Origin: Edaphochlamys debaryana
Lineage: Eukaryota > Chlorophyta > Chlorophyceae > Chlamydomonadales
DNA length: 64,000 nucleotides
Reading direction: 5' to 3'
Assembly: GCA_016858145.1 (NCBI GenBank)
Contig: JAEHOE010000079.1
Coordinates: 1 to 64,000 of the forward strand
Position numbers and translations under genes: made by a program. Below the pieces are notes generated by a model that saw nothing but the letters and a program-made list of their open reading frames with translations, did no database searches and was not told the DNA's origin. This document shows, piece by piece, positions 46,561 through 58,800 of the stretch; the stretch's first letter is position 1; each line of letters opens with the position of its first letter.

Positions 46561-48400
46561 AAGCGGGCGGGGCTAGCTAAGTAAATGGTGCAAACCCATG
46601 CCAGGCTTGCCCAGACACTCCAGCAGCCTACCCCAGCAGCATTTACCGGTACATGTTCCCTGGCATCGGGCTTGAAGACGTCTTTGAGAAATCTATAAAT
46701 CCCCGCCCGCTCTCCTCGCCCGCTATCCATCCCCGCCCGCTATCCAGCTACGGCCAGGGCTAGGGACACGCGCTCTTGAGCGAAACACCAAGCTGTAACA
46801 CCAAGCTCCTCACCTTCCTCCCATCCCCATCACAATCGCGGAGCGCGATCGTCTGGGCATCACCCTCGCACCACCCTGGCCGCAGCTGGCAGTCCACGCC
46901 TGCAGAGGGAGGTACGCGGGCGAACTGATATTAATTCTTCACGCGTCTGCGCGCAAACGTGTGCGCAGGCTTGCAGCAGACAGTTTCAAGCAAGCCCTGT
47001 GAGCTCCCATCCGCTAGAAGTAGCAGAGAGGGTACAGTAGATAACAGGTAACATGCAATACTTTTAGTAGCAAAGGTAACGGTGCCGCCAGATAATGTGT
47101 GATTGTGCGTTTGAGTACATGGGGCGGCTTAATAATGGCCTTCTAGGAGGACATGGCTGTGGAAGCCGACAGGGGATGAAGGTGCGCACGGCGTTGCCCC
47201 ATCAGATAGAGAGTGACTAGTGGGCCTACCATACGCACCGCACATACAGCACTACGCTCGCATCATCTTCCGCACCTTCCAGGCTTTGCAGCACAGCTGT
47301 GCGGCTGTGGTGGATGCTGCAGCATCCCCCCAGCCAGCAGCTGCGCGCTGGATTGCCTGGCTCACACACAACTATATTGATCCTGATGTGGCACTTTTGC
47401 ACAAGTCAGCTAGCTAGCTGTGGTGCTGTATGTATGAATTGCATACATGCGCCAAATCAACAACCCAGAACTGTCTAGGAGCATCACCACGCGCTTGACT
47501 AGCCTCACGGGATGGGCATCCATACCATACTATCCCTACCTACGGCTCGTACCCCCTTTCAGATCAGCGCTAACCCAGCTTCAAGCCGCTTCCAAGGGAT
47601 CCCTCCTTGATCCGGCCTCTGATCCGGTCCGGGTTAAAATTGAACTCGGGTTGTAGTCTCCAATCCGCCAACCCAGCAGCAGAGGGGTCCCCCCTCATCC
47701 GGGTTGATGCGGATCAAGCGGTTAAGCAACCAATGGGTCAGAGCCGACGGGGCAGGATCAACCTGCTGGGTCAAGCAACCTAGGGGTCAGAGCTGGTGGC
47801 AGTGGTGGGGCAGGATCAACTCGCTGGGTTAAGCAACGCCGGGGCCAGCAGAGCTTGCGGGGCAGGATCAAATCGCTGGGTAAAGCAACGCAGGGGTCAG
47901 AGCTGGGGTTGGAGGGGGTTGGTGGACGGAAGTGGAAGCCTGCTGACGGAGCATGGTCTGACACTGCTTGCCTAGCGCATGGAGCCGGCGGGCTGAGCGG
48001 TGCTGTGTCAGTAAGCGCGCTTGGGGGCAAGTAAGGGTGTGGAGCCTGGGGTACTGCCGCTGTGTGGCTGTGAGCCGTGTATGGTGCTGTAGGTAGCAAT
48101 CCTCACAATAAGTACTCGATCGACTTGACTGGTCCGCGACAACACCGGTAACCTGGCTCAACCCAAAAACCCCTTGGAACTTGGCTTTGATCCGGTTAAT
48201 CCGGTCCAGCAACCTATCCTGCAGAGGTTGCCTGTGAGAGTTGCATAACTCCAGTGATCTCAGTCAACCCCAGTGATCTGAGTTAACCTGGACTGGGGCT
48301 CTGCGCGGATTGGGGTCAACAGAATAAGAAATGATCCGGGGGGGATACGAGCCGTAGGGTATAGTGTGGCCAATTTGCAAGGGGATGGATAGGTAGGACC
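46561..48400. other. Intergenic DNA with a TATA-like site and 52-58-bp repeats
   Basis: CTATAAATCC at 46693 on the plus strand resembles a TATA box, but no gene follows that I can support. A 65-codon frame at 47220-47417 (ending NYIDPDVALLHKSAS) has no ATG (it opens at GTG) and no domain. At 47700-47910 three to four units of 52-58 bp share GGGGCAGGATCAA, GCTGGGT.AAGCAAC and GGGGTCAGAGCT. The segments flanking them contain GATCCGGT and GGTTAA in opposite orientations (near 47620 and 48195), as in a non-autonomous transposon; that is weakly supported. Confidence 0.35.
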
Positions 48401-50312
48401 GTGGCAGGCACCGCATTAAGTGAGCGGATGTCAAGCCCTGTTTTGCTGCTCGAACTTCGGGATCATTCCTCTGAGACTGTTCGTGCGTGTGCGGAGGTGT
48501 CCCGTGGTAGTCCGGGAGGACCAAGGGGCGGGTTCCCCGGGGTTGGCTCTCTTGCTGCGCACAGCAGGTCACCGGAGTGGTGTATTCCAAGCAAGGCAAA
48601 GCTTGGTACTGCACTATCTATGGAGTTATAGAGCTGGTAGGCTCGCTGCTGCCGAGACGTCGACCCCCTCCGCCACTCGTGAAAGGGGTTGCGTATGTAG
48701 GGGGCACGCCAGCCCTACCTCTATCGTCCGTTCTTACCGCTCGTGCCTTGTACTGGGCTCTTCCAGTCGCAACGAACACGCACTGCTGCTGCTGACCGCC
48801 CCCCGAGGCAGGCCCCCCACATACAGCAGCAGTCCGATTTGCCTTCCGTGCGTCGACCACCTATCTACTGGCGGCGGAAACCCCGTCTACCCTTTCCTTC
48901 TCCAGGGGAACTTGGCATGCGCCAGGGGATTGGTGAGGGCCCCATCCTCGCACACTAGAATTGGAATCGGAAACAGCATAGGTTTGGGGCACATGGGCAT
49001 GCTGCAGGCGCACACGGACGGGGTCGAACGCGAGGTCGAACGACGTCGGGGCCCCTTTACTTACCCTTCTGGGCTTCGGCGGGAGCAGACAGCAGCAGCA
49101 CCAGTAGTATGGAGATGAGGAGCGGCGGCGAAACAAGCGCGCGGAGGGGGAGGCCTCCATGGCAAGGCATTGCTATCAACGGACAGCTGCTGTTGAGAAT
49201 GAGGAGGTGAATACCCTCAGTGGCTCAGCAGAAGCTGCGTCGGGGTCTACGGGGTCTAGGCGTTCGGCCTACCTCGATCGGTGTGCCGAGATCGGCGTGC
49301 GGCTGCATGCGTACTGAGGCGTTACAACTGATGCATAGATAAGGCGAAAGCACTGGGCTTGGCGTGACGGGTTTGAGCGACGTGTTGCCGAGTGAACAAG
49401 CTTGTGCGTGGCTCTGCACGCGTGCGTGCGTGTTGCTAGACAGCTATGGCAATGGCAGCTTGCCCACAGGCACAGGCGACGCAGTAAGAGCAAAGTGTGT
49501 TCACCGCGATGGATAAGCGTCCATCCGGGTTTCGGGCGGTTGGGACGAACTGGTTTATCGGTGTCAACAATGCTGTGCAGTGAATAGAACACACGGAATA
49601 AGTGCAAACAATGAAAGCGGGGGCCCGAAGCTCGCGGTCTGGACCTCACACTGCGGGCCGACTGCTGTCAGTCACCGCGATCCGGGCGGAAATAAACCCG
49701 GTTCCTACGAAACAGCGAGTTCTCCTCTAAGCAAGATCTGTACCTGCTGGTCACATCAAGAAAGAAACGCTGCAACCTAAGCTCTACGGGGGCGCTGTTC
49801 CACCATGGTCGCGAGCACAGGCAGGCAAGCTATGCCGATCGCAACCTCATAGAGGTACACGCGTTGCTCGAAGCGAGAGATGGATTCCCGTGCTTAGCGT
49901 GACGAGAGGGAACTGCGCAGACCTCAACTTGCGCTCCCGGACCCTCGCTCCGGGCCCCGCCTACCCCTCCCGCCTCCCACCCTGCCCAAGAGCACCCTCC
50001 GCCGCTACCCCGCATCCTCCGCCGCTGCATAGCTCGCCAGCCAATGCGTTGCTCGAAGCGAGAGGTGGAGTCCCGTTATCCTTCTGCAATCCCAGCGCAC
50101 CTTCTCACCCCAGTAGTGCTGGCCCCCCCTGGGAACAGCTGGATGCGGCCCCGTAAGTCCAACGCAGTGGTGTCGCCGCTGCAAACTCCCCCACCACCAC
50201 CACCACCACCACGCACCGCACGCGTCGTTTTACCCTTGTTGGCAACAAGGGTAAGTGCGCCGCCGCATGAACTATGCTTCCGGTTGCATGTGCCAAGCAA
50301 ACGCCAGCAGTC
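48401..50312. other. No gene seen; includes a 31-bp direct repeat
   Basis: A 232-codon plus-strand frame at 48420-49118 lacks any recognisable protein feature and is probably chance. GCGTTGCTCGAAGCGAGAGATGGATTCCCGT near 49861 recurs near 50047 with three differences, 186 bp apart. A run of CCA triplets lies near 50190. Confidence 0.3.
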
Positions 50313-50317
50313 TTACA
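50313..50317 (-). terminator. Poly(A) signal TGTAA for the small membrane-protein gene
   Basis: TTACA on the plus strand reads TGTAA on the minus strand, about 340 nt after the stop codon at 50654. TGTAA is the usual polyadenylation signal of Chlamydomonas-type algae. Confidence 0.5.
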
Positions 50318-50653
50318 CACCCTGAGCCGGCAACAGCCAGCATAGCAACGCGCAAGGCCCCCCGTTGGTTGCTTCCGGCAGACCCCCAGGGCGCGCACGT
50401 GCTGACTCCGTCCCTCATTCTCGCTTCGTTAGCCCCGCCCTATCACCTGGCTTCCCATCCCGTCAACCTCTTCCCTCCGCCACCACCACGGCCAACCCCG
50501 CCCTTATGCTGCATCTGCGCCCTCATTACCAGTCAAGCCCTTATCATACGTCTGAAGCCCCTGACACGTCCACTCCCACACCATCCATCCGGGGTAATGC
50601 GGCCACCCGGCAGAACCAGCCAGGACCCAGCAGCGGCGCAAGCCAGCAGCGCT

Positions 50654-52534
50654 CTACTCGTCCTCGTCCTCGTCCTCCTCCTCGCCCTCCTCGTCCTCAT
50701 CGTAACCCTCCTCATCGCCTGCAGATGGGGGAAGAAAGGCTGTGAGCGCCCCGGCTAACGAATCATCGCTTCCAACTGCGAAGGGCGGCATTGCATTTGA
50801 ACAAATTGAACACCACGGCCCTGAAACGCCAGCTGATGTGCTGGGGCAGCACGGCGGCTTTCCAGGGGAGTGTCCCTGCCCCGGCATACTCCATCATCCG
50901 CGCCAGACTGCCCGCCGGTTGATACCCATGTCACCGTGCCTCAACCATCCCACAGGTTCGCCAATCCCTGTCCATGTCCCAACAACTGCTGCGACATAAT
51001 GCCTTCCCACGCCCTCGCTACCCTCTGCGTTCCGTATGCCCCGACTCACCCTCCTCGATGGCGCCCTCTCCTCCGGGCCCCGCGGCCCCCGGCGGCACCA
51101 GGAACACCTGCCCGCTGCCGTCCTTGGGCATGATGACCTGAGGGGGAGGGGAACGATAGGTGCGGTGCGGGGAGCGAGGAAGGGGTCAAGGTGACCATCG
51201 TAGACGGGAAGCTCACAAACAGGTAGCCTGCAAAGCGCCTGCCTGCTCCCCGCGCGCACCGCATCCCTTCAAAGGAAACAAGCCGAATCATGACTAGCAG
51301 CGCAGTAGAAGCGCTACGCCTTGGCGTCACGCGAACCTAGACGCAGCGCAGTACCGCCTCACCTTGTACCCCATCTGCTGCAGCATCTGGAGCATCTGAG
51401 TGTTGCCGGCGCCCGGCCCGGCCGCGGCCGCGCCGGCAGCCTCCACCTGCGGAGAGAGCGGGGGCAACGAGCAGAGCTGTCGGGGCCCGGGGTGCGCAGG
51501 GGCCTCGAGGCGGCCATGGCCCCAGCATCCCGCGCCCCGTGCCCATCCATGCCCTGACAATGTCCCCGTGACCCAGGTCCGCGACCCCACAGCGCCCGAT
51601 CTTATCCGTCATGCCCGTGCCTTGCCGGCTGCGCCTTCCCACTGTGACCACCGGCAAGGAGCGCATATGCTGAGCCTGCTAGCACGCTGGATACCTTCCG
51701 TGGCCCATCCAGGCCCCCCAGCCACGCCTTCCCGCCCTGATCGGATGCGGCCCGTGCCATCCTCCTCCAGCCGAACCTGCCCCCGGCCCGCCCCCTGCAG
51801 CCCGTCCGCCCTCCCCACCCCACCTCGTCCTCGCTGTACCCGTGCATCACGTTGTCGTGCGGCTGCACCTCGGGGCCGTCCTCGGCGTCGTCGGCGCCCA
51901 TCAGCAGAGGCCCCTCCTGGTCCCGCTTCACCTGCGGCGGAGCGACATGCAGAGGGGTTGAGCTTTGTGACCCGCCCCCCATAGTGACAGCTCGCAGTGG
52001 AGTTTGCTCCCGCGTCGGGGGATGCTGGTCTGTAGCTGAACAAAGGGATAGATCGGGTCGGAGTGGTGGTGGTGGCGGGACAGGGCGGGCCTGCGCCTCG
52101 GGGAGCGTCCGAGATCCCGCGAAGAGGGCTGTCAGTAAGAAGTAGGAGGCTGCGGGACGGGTCACATCGGCCTTGGGGCGAATGGACTCCGGCGAACCCC
52201 TGCCACCTCGCCCCGCCCCGGCCCCCGACACCCGACGCCCCCCCCCCCCGACCCCTGACGCTCCCACCCCCGACCCCCGGACCTTGTAGTCTCGGCGAGG
52301 CTTCCGCGCCTCCGGCGCCTTTGCCTCTGCAGCAGCTGGCTTCTCCGCGGACTTCTTAGCGGCTGCCGATTTGCGGTGCGCGCGGAAGCGGCGGAATGCC
52401 ACGACGGCGATGGTCACAGGCACCACGAGCGACGGCACCAGCCCAATTGCCTGCTCTAGGAGGTTTTGCTGAGGCTTCTTGGACTTCCATGACTCTACAG
52501 CAGCCTGGCTGGAGCCTACGTAAGTAGACGCCAT
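50654..52534 (-). CDS. Small single-pass membrane protein with acidic tail, 198 residues, 5 exons
   Basis: Exons on the minus strand: 52534-52283, 51931-51824, 51446-51363, 51137-51050 and 50718-50654. All are GT-AG and total 597 nt in phase. The start is ATG 52534 (MASTYVGSSQAAVESWKS); an upstream in-frame GTG is not needed. Residues about 29-47 (AIGLVPSLVVPVTIAVVAF) form one hydrophobic segment with a basic cluster after it (RRFRAHRKSAAAKKS), so the larger C-terminal part would face the cytosol or stroma side. Later parts are Gly/Ala-rich with MLQMLQQMGYK and VIMPKDGSGQVFLVPPGA, and the last exon is almost wholly acidic (GDEEGYDEDEEGEEEDEDED). I do not recognise a family. It is divergently arranged with the RED gene, 315 bp between start codons. 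Confidence 0.8.
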
Positions 52535-52849
52535 CTGGGTTGCGGGGCCGACGGCCGCCTGGTGCACCTAGGAGTCAAGGGGCGGGATTCAGTGTCCTCC
52601 TTAGCGCGGAAGTCGTTTACAATCACGATGCGCTGTGAGGGTGCACCGTGATTGTGCAAGCAGGGAGCTGCATGAGGCAGCACCCGCCAAACATGAAGGT
52701 AGAGCTCCGGACGCATATCGCTATGGTTCATGAAGCTTAGACAACACATTATGCCCTAGCGCGATAGGACTTCTTCAGCATGTCTGCCATTCTTTCCTGA
52801 GCTTAGCCGCTCGCACGCACTTGGCTTTGGCTGGTACCTTACTGCAAGG
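52535..52849. promoter_or_regulatory. Shared divergent promoter region
   Basis: The 315 bp between two start codons pointing away from each other must contain both 5' UTRs and both promoters. Base composition is closer to even than in the surrounding introns (for example ATGAAGCTTAGACAACACAT near 52729). No clear TATA box was identified on either strand. Confidence 0.5.
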
Positions 52850-55800
52850 ATGGACAACTCTGACTTCCGGAAGCTGTTGGAGACGCCCCGGGCAGAGAGA
52901 TGGGCAAGCGAGACGCCCAGTCGCGGGAAAGCCCAGGCGACCCCAAAGCCCAAGGCGGAGGGTGTTCAAAAGCCCCATCGGCCGAAGCCGGGCTTCAAGA
53001 AGCCAGCCGATAAGGGCAAGGCGGCCGACGAGGAGGAGGACGATGGTCCCAAGTACCGGTGCGTGGGCCAAGGCCGAAGTCGCCTGCAGCACCTGCCCTG
53101 CGAGCCCCTGTCACTGGAGGGGGGAGGGCGCCTGATCTGGAGGATGGGAGCTGCATCGGGAATTGTGAAGCCGGAGGGGGTGTGTGCTGGGCCACGAGGG
53201 GGGGGCGGAGGGCGGGGGGTGCTGACGCCACGTTGCACACCCCATGTTGCGGGGTGTTCCCCGCGTGCCAGGCCCTCCTGACAGCGACCGCGCTACGAGC
53301 GCCGCACCCTCCACCCAACCCGCCCCCCTCTCCTCACCCCTCCCCCCCACCCCTCACCCCGCCCCACCCCCACCCCCCACCCCCTACCCCAGCGATCGCG
53401 CTGAGGAGCGGCGCCGCGGCAAGAACCTGGACTACGAGGAGGCATCTGCCGTACTGTCGGCGCTGGCGGGCAGCGCTGGGCCTGACCCGGGCCTGGGCCT
53501 GGGGGGCCTGGCCGCCGGCGGCGTGGACCTGTCCCGGCTGTCCGAGGAGGAGACCAAGTACCTGGGAGGAGACATGCGATTCACGCATCTCGTCAAGGGC
53601 CTGGACTATGCCCTGTTGCACAAGGTAGAGGGGGCGAGAAGGGGAAGGAGGGAGGGGGCCAGGGGAGGGAGAGGGGGAGGGTCGGAGACGGGTAGGGAGA
53701 GGGGTGTACCGTAGGCTGTGTGCGGCGCTGGCAACGGCGGCCGTGAGGGCGCCTACTTCTTCCGCCCGTCCCGTCTTCTCTTTCACCCCCGCCAACCTCT
53801 CTGGAGCGCTCCCTTCCTCCTCCTTTCCCTGGACCACATCACCCACCTCCCCCCGCCCACCCCCTGACCGACCCCCCCTCCCCTGGACCCTTCCCCCTTG
53901 CACCCCGCACCCCAGACGCGCACTGAGATCACCAAGCAGGGGCCGGAGGACGAGGACGAGGAGGAGTGCGAGGGCGGGCCGCGGCCGGCGGCGGCGGGCG
54001 TGGGGCGCGGCGAGGCCTCCCGCGACGCCGCCGCCCGCAGCGCCGCCAAGGCCAACACGGTGGCGGCGGCTGCGGCCAAGCAGGTGGGTGCTGGGGTCGT
54101 GCGGGTGGGGGAGGGGTGAAGCAGTGTTTGGGAGCGAGCCAAGGGTCGAGGGAGGGCTGACGGTTGGCCGTGGCTTTGGGGTGCGGGAGGAAGGAAGCGG
54201 TGCCTTTGGGGTGGGGGAGGAAGGTAGCGGTGGCTTTGGGGTGGGGGAGGAAGGAAGCGGTGGCTTTGCGGTGGGGGAGGAAGGAAGCGGTGGCTTTGCG
54301 GTGGGGGAGGAAGGAAGCGGTGGCTTTGGGGTGGGGGACGAAGGAAGCGGTGCACAGTGGCAATAGCAAGCGTATATTTGGGAGCAAGCATGGGTAGGGA
54401 ACGCATCAAGACAAAGCGACGCACGCGAGGGGTGGCGGGCCCTCGACCCCCCACCCCCGGCCCCCCACGCCCCCACCCCCACCCCCACCCCCGACTCCAG
54501 GAGCTCAAGTTCACAACGCCCCTGGCCCGCTCGCTCTACAGCACCCTCTTCCAGCCGCCAAGGAGGTGGGGGGGGAGGGGGGCCGAATGGGGGACACGCC
54601 GAGCGAGAGGGGGTGCGCTGATGCTGGGGCCTCCTTCACAAGCCCTCCACGCAACGAGCAGCGCAGGGGGTACCCGGCGTAATCCGCAAGCATGTCGTTA
54701 CCTCCCCACCCCGGCCCCGGCCAAACTTGGCGCCCAGCCACCACCATGCTCTCACGCCCCCACGCTCTCCCCCCTCCACGCAGCAACGCTCGCGAGCTGT
54801 ACCTGCCCCGCCGTACGGCATTCGTGTACGACTTCGACAACGAGGACTCCCTGGACACTGACATCCCCACCACCCTGCGCCGCCCCAAGAGCGAGTGCCC
54901 GCCGGTGAGGGGGCAATGGGCGGGGTGGGGGGCCGGTGCGAGAGGGAGGAGCGGGCACAGGGCTAAGGTAGCGGACCACCCCCTTTTGTTTCGCAAGGGC
55001 ACGGGCGCGCGGACCGCTAGGCAAGGCGCCCTGCCCACCTCTCCCCAAACCCTCTCGTAGCCCTCATCCGCAGCCCCAGGACGCCCTCTTTGCCCCGGAT
55101 GGACGGTGCGGTGCTGGAGTGCATCACGCCATAGCCCACCCCCCCACCCCTCTCCCCTGCCCCTTCCATCCCCCATTCACAGCCCCAGGACGCCCTCTTC
55201 GCCCGGGTCGACGGTGCGGTGCTCGACCGCATCACCCGCATCATGGGTTACGTGCGCACCACGGCGGACGGCAAGAGGCTCAAGCGGAGGGACAGGGACG
55301 CGCTGCTGGTGGGGGGGGGGGGGGGGGGGGGGGGTTGGAGGGTGGTAGGGGGGGGCCGGTGGGTGGGTAGTGGTAGGAGTAGGGGAGGTGTTGGGGTGTC
55401 AGGGTGTGAGGGGGTGTAAGGGTGTGAGGGGGTGGATGGATTTAGGGGCGGGCGGGGCTGCGGGCGCGAGGCAGAGGGGCAACTGGGCCGGTCCTTAGTC
55501 TGGAAACACGATGCGTGGTGTTCTCAGGACAGGACTTTTCTTGGCTGCTGGATGCGCCTGGCCGCCTGTGCCCCACCCTCCTGCGCGCCCCTCACAACCC
55601 ACCGCCCACCGCAGGGCCTGAAGTCAGACACGGGGCCCGATGCGGCCGGAGCGGAGGCCCCCCTGCCCAGCCCCGCCGCCCCCGCCGCCCCCCCGAAGCC
55701 GGCGGGGCCGGTGGATGAGGACGACGACATCTTTGGGGACGCGGGTGGGTGGGGGGTGGGGGCTGGGGGGCATGTAAGGGATCCCGATTCGGAGTGTTTC

Positions 55801-58800
55801 ATTGACGCATCAGTAGTGCAGACAGACTGCGGAGGAAACACAGGTGAGGGGAGGGGGGCAGCGATTTTTACACCAAGGTGTGGTTTTATTGATCGTATTC
55901 AGTGTTGAGGACAGTGTTCAGCTCAGTTGTAGGAACTCACGACTCGTTCCTGCCGTGGCGTGGCCTCCCCCCTGCTCTGCAGGCACCGACTACCGCCCCA
56001 CGCGCCTGGACAAGGACAAGGGGGCGGCCAGGGACGCGGCGGGGACGGCGGGGAGCGACCAGAACAAGTGAGTGGGGGAGAGAGGCGAGGGTTGGGGTCG
56101 AGACCCGGGGTCGAGGTGGGAGGGGGCTGAACTGTGTGAGTTCGGGCATGGAGGGATGGGGGTGGGGGTGGGCGAGGGGCAAGGGGGGAGGGGCGGCGAG
56201 CGCAAGGCGAGGTCGCACAACGCGACACCTGCACCGTATGACCCCCGACTCTGTACCGCTCAGCAGTGGGCACTCCGCTCAATCCCACCCTACACCCAAC
56301 CCCACCTTGGGCTGTGGCTACACCCACGTCACGCTCATCCCCGTTGGCGACGCGATCCCGCTCATACAACCCCAGTGCCCGTTTCAATATCAAGAAAGCC
56401 CTTTGCCCCCCCCCCCAATCCTTAGGCGGCCCGATGGGTCCTACTTTGGCGCCCGGGACACCATGGAGGACATCCCCATGCCGGGTGAGTGCCGTACGGG
56501 TACGGCAGTACGAGCGTGGCGATGCTCGTACGGCGATCTCCGGCGCCAGCACATGGCCTCCGCTCAGCGCACGTGCCCCTTCACTCACCCTTCACCGCCT
56601 GCCTCCCCCCCCCCTCCTCCCCTCCTCTGGCTTCGCCCCCCCCTCTCTCCCCCTGACAGGCACCCGCCGGGGGGGCGCCGCAGCGGCCGCGGGGGCGGAG
56701 GGCGCGGACGCCGACATGGACCTAGAGGAGGGGGAGGCGCCGGTGAGGGGGTGGGGTGGGTGGGGTGGGTGGGGATGGGATTGGGGTTCGGTTCGGGAAC
56801 GTTTGAATGGGGCACCAGGACTGGGTGTGTTAGGGGCTGCCTGCGTGAGCCGAGTTAAGCCAGCGCGGCGGCAAGCCATTATAACGATGGCGCGTGGCGA
56901 TGACCTGAAAGTCTGAAGCCCGTTGGGGCCAGGCAGGTGGGTGGATGGCCGTCACCCGGCCTCAGAGCCATGCCCCACCCCTGCTCCGTGGCGGCGGGGT
57001 TGGGGTTGGGGCCGGGCAAGGTTGGGATTGAGGACCACGAATGAGCGTGATGGGAATGACAGAAGCAAGGGTCGGAAAAGAAAAAGCTGGGGGGATGAGT
57101 TGTTTGTGGAGGATTGCCGACGGCCTTCTGATATTCACCCCACTCCCACGCTCCTGCTGCCTTCCCACAGGCACCCGGGCCCTCGCTACCGCCGCCGCCG
57201 GGCGCCGCCGGCGCCGCTGCCCCCGGGTACGGCGCCGCGTACGGCGCGGATCCGTACTACCAACAGGCGGCTGCCGGAGGGGCGTACTGCGCCGCAGGCA
57301 GCGGAGCGGTGAGTTGGCCCTACCGGGAGGGTCCGAGGGGGGATCCGGCTTTGCAGCCGCAGGGGTGCAGGCGACGGGTTTCGAGCGGGCGTCCCCAACT
57401 TCCCGTGCCGGTCGGCTGTGGGTCGTGCCGTCACTTCGCGGTTGCAACCTTGACCATTCCGCATCTCTCCCTGCTTCTTGCTTCTTGCCCTCACGTCTGA
57501 ACCCCCCCTTTCCCCCGCTTCCCCCCCGGCCCCCCACGCCCACGCCACCACCCAGGAGCCCCGATGGCGCAGCGCAGCGCGGGTCAAGGTGGGTGCGGGC
57601 TATCCAGATAGCACGTGTTGGGTGGGGGCAGCCTGTGTTACAGAAACAAATGTGTGGTGGGGCTTTTGCGACACGCATCACTTGTGTTGTGGTTGGTGGC
57701 GGTGTACACCCCCGGACCCTCTCAACCCACTTCCCACCTGCCACCCACCCACGCTCTCCCGCTTATCAGCTTCAAACACCCCACTCCACCCCACCCCACC
57801 CCCCCCAGGACCCCGAGGCCGACGACGACGCCTACGCCGAGTGCTACCCGGGCATGGCGGGGTTCGTGGGGGCGCTGGTGGACAGCGACGACGAGGGCGC
57901 GGGGGGGGACCTGGAGTCCATGGACAGCAAGCAGGCGGGCAAGGGCAAGACCAGGTGGGGAGGGGAGAGGGAGGGAGAGGGGGGAGAGGGGAGAGAGGGA
58001 GAGGGGGAGGGGGAGGGGAGAGGGAGAGGGGGGAGGGGGGCCAGTGCCGTGTGACTTAGGGGCCACGGGGCTGGGCACGCGCAAGGGCGGCGTGGGGCGT
58101 GTGTCGGCGGCGTTCGGGTGTGAGAGGGTGGTGGAGGCGAGGGCCAGGAGCCTGCAGGTCGCGGCCTGCCTTTGCCGGCATTGGTGTCTGGAAGGCGACT
58201 ACCTTCATCTCCACGACCACCACCCACCCACCACCCACCACCCACCACCCACCCACCCTCTCGAACCCACCCACCCACCACCCCAGGGCAGACTTTGCCA
58301 CGAACAAGGAGCGGCACTCCGCCACCAACCGCACCGCCCCTCTAACCACCAAACCCTCTGAACTCCCCACCCACCCACCCACCCATGCACCCACCCCCTC
58401 TGACCCACCCCAGGGCCGACTTCGCCACGGACGAGGAGTGGCAGAAGCACAAGGAGAGCCGCGAGACCCTCCCCCGCGCCGCCTTCCAGTACGGCGTCAA
58501 GCGGGCGGACGGGCGCAAGAGCCACAAGGAGCTGGAGAAGGTGGGGGGGAGGGAGGGAGAGGGGTGACGCGTGGGGGGGAGCGTGGGGGGGGAGCGTGGT
58601 GGGGGAGCGTGGTGGGGGAGCGTGGAGGGCGGAACGCGGAGGGAGGGGGGAGGGCGGAGGGGTGGAGACTTCCTGCGCTTGCCCATGCCCAAGCCGCCCC
58701 AGGCCCAATCAACCTTCCTAGCCACATTGCCCTCCACCCGCCCAACCCAACCACGCAACCTCCCTTTCCTTCCCCCCGCTCCTCCCCCCGCTCCACCACC

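Noticed and set aside
48420..49118. 232-codon plus-strand frame
   Set aside because: No recognisable motif, mixed composition, no splice or poly(A) context; most likely chance.
53334..54514. 384- and 243-codon minus-strand frames inside the RED gene
   Set aside because: They cover RED exons and the 30-bp intronic minisatellite in antisense. The plus-strand RED model explains the region completely with consistent phases.
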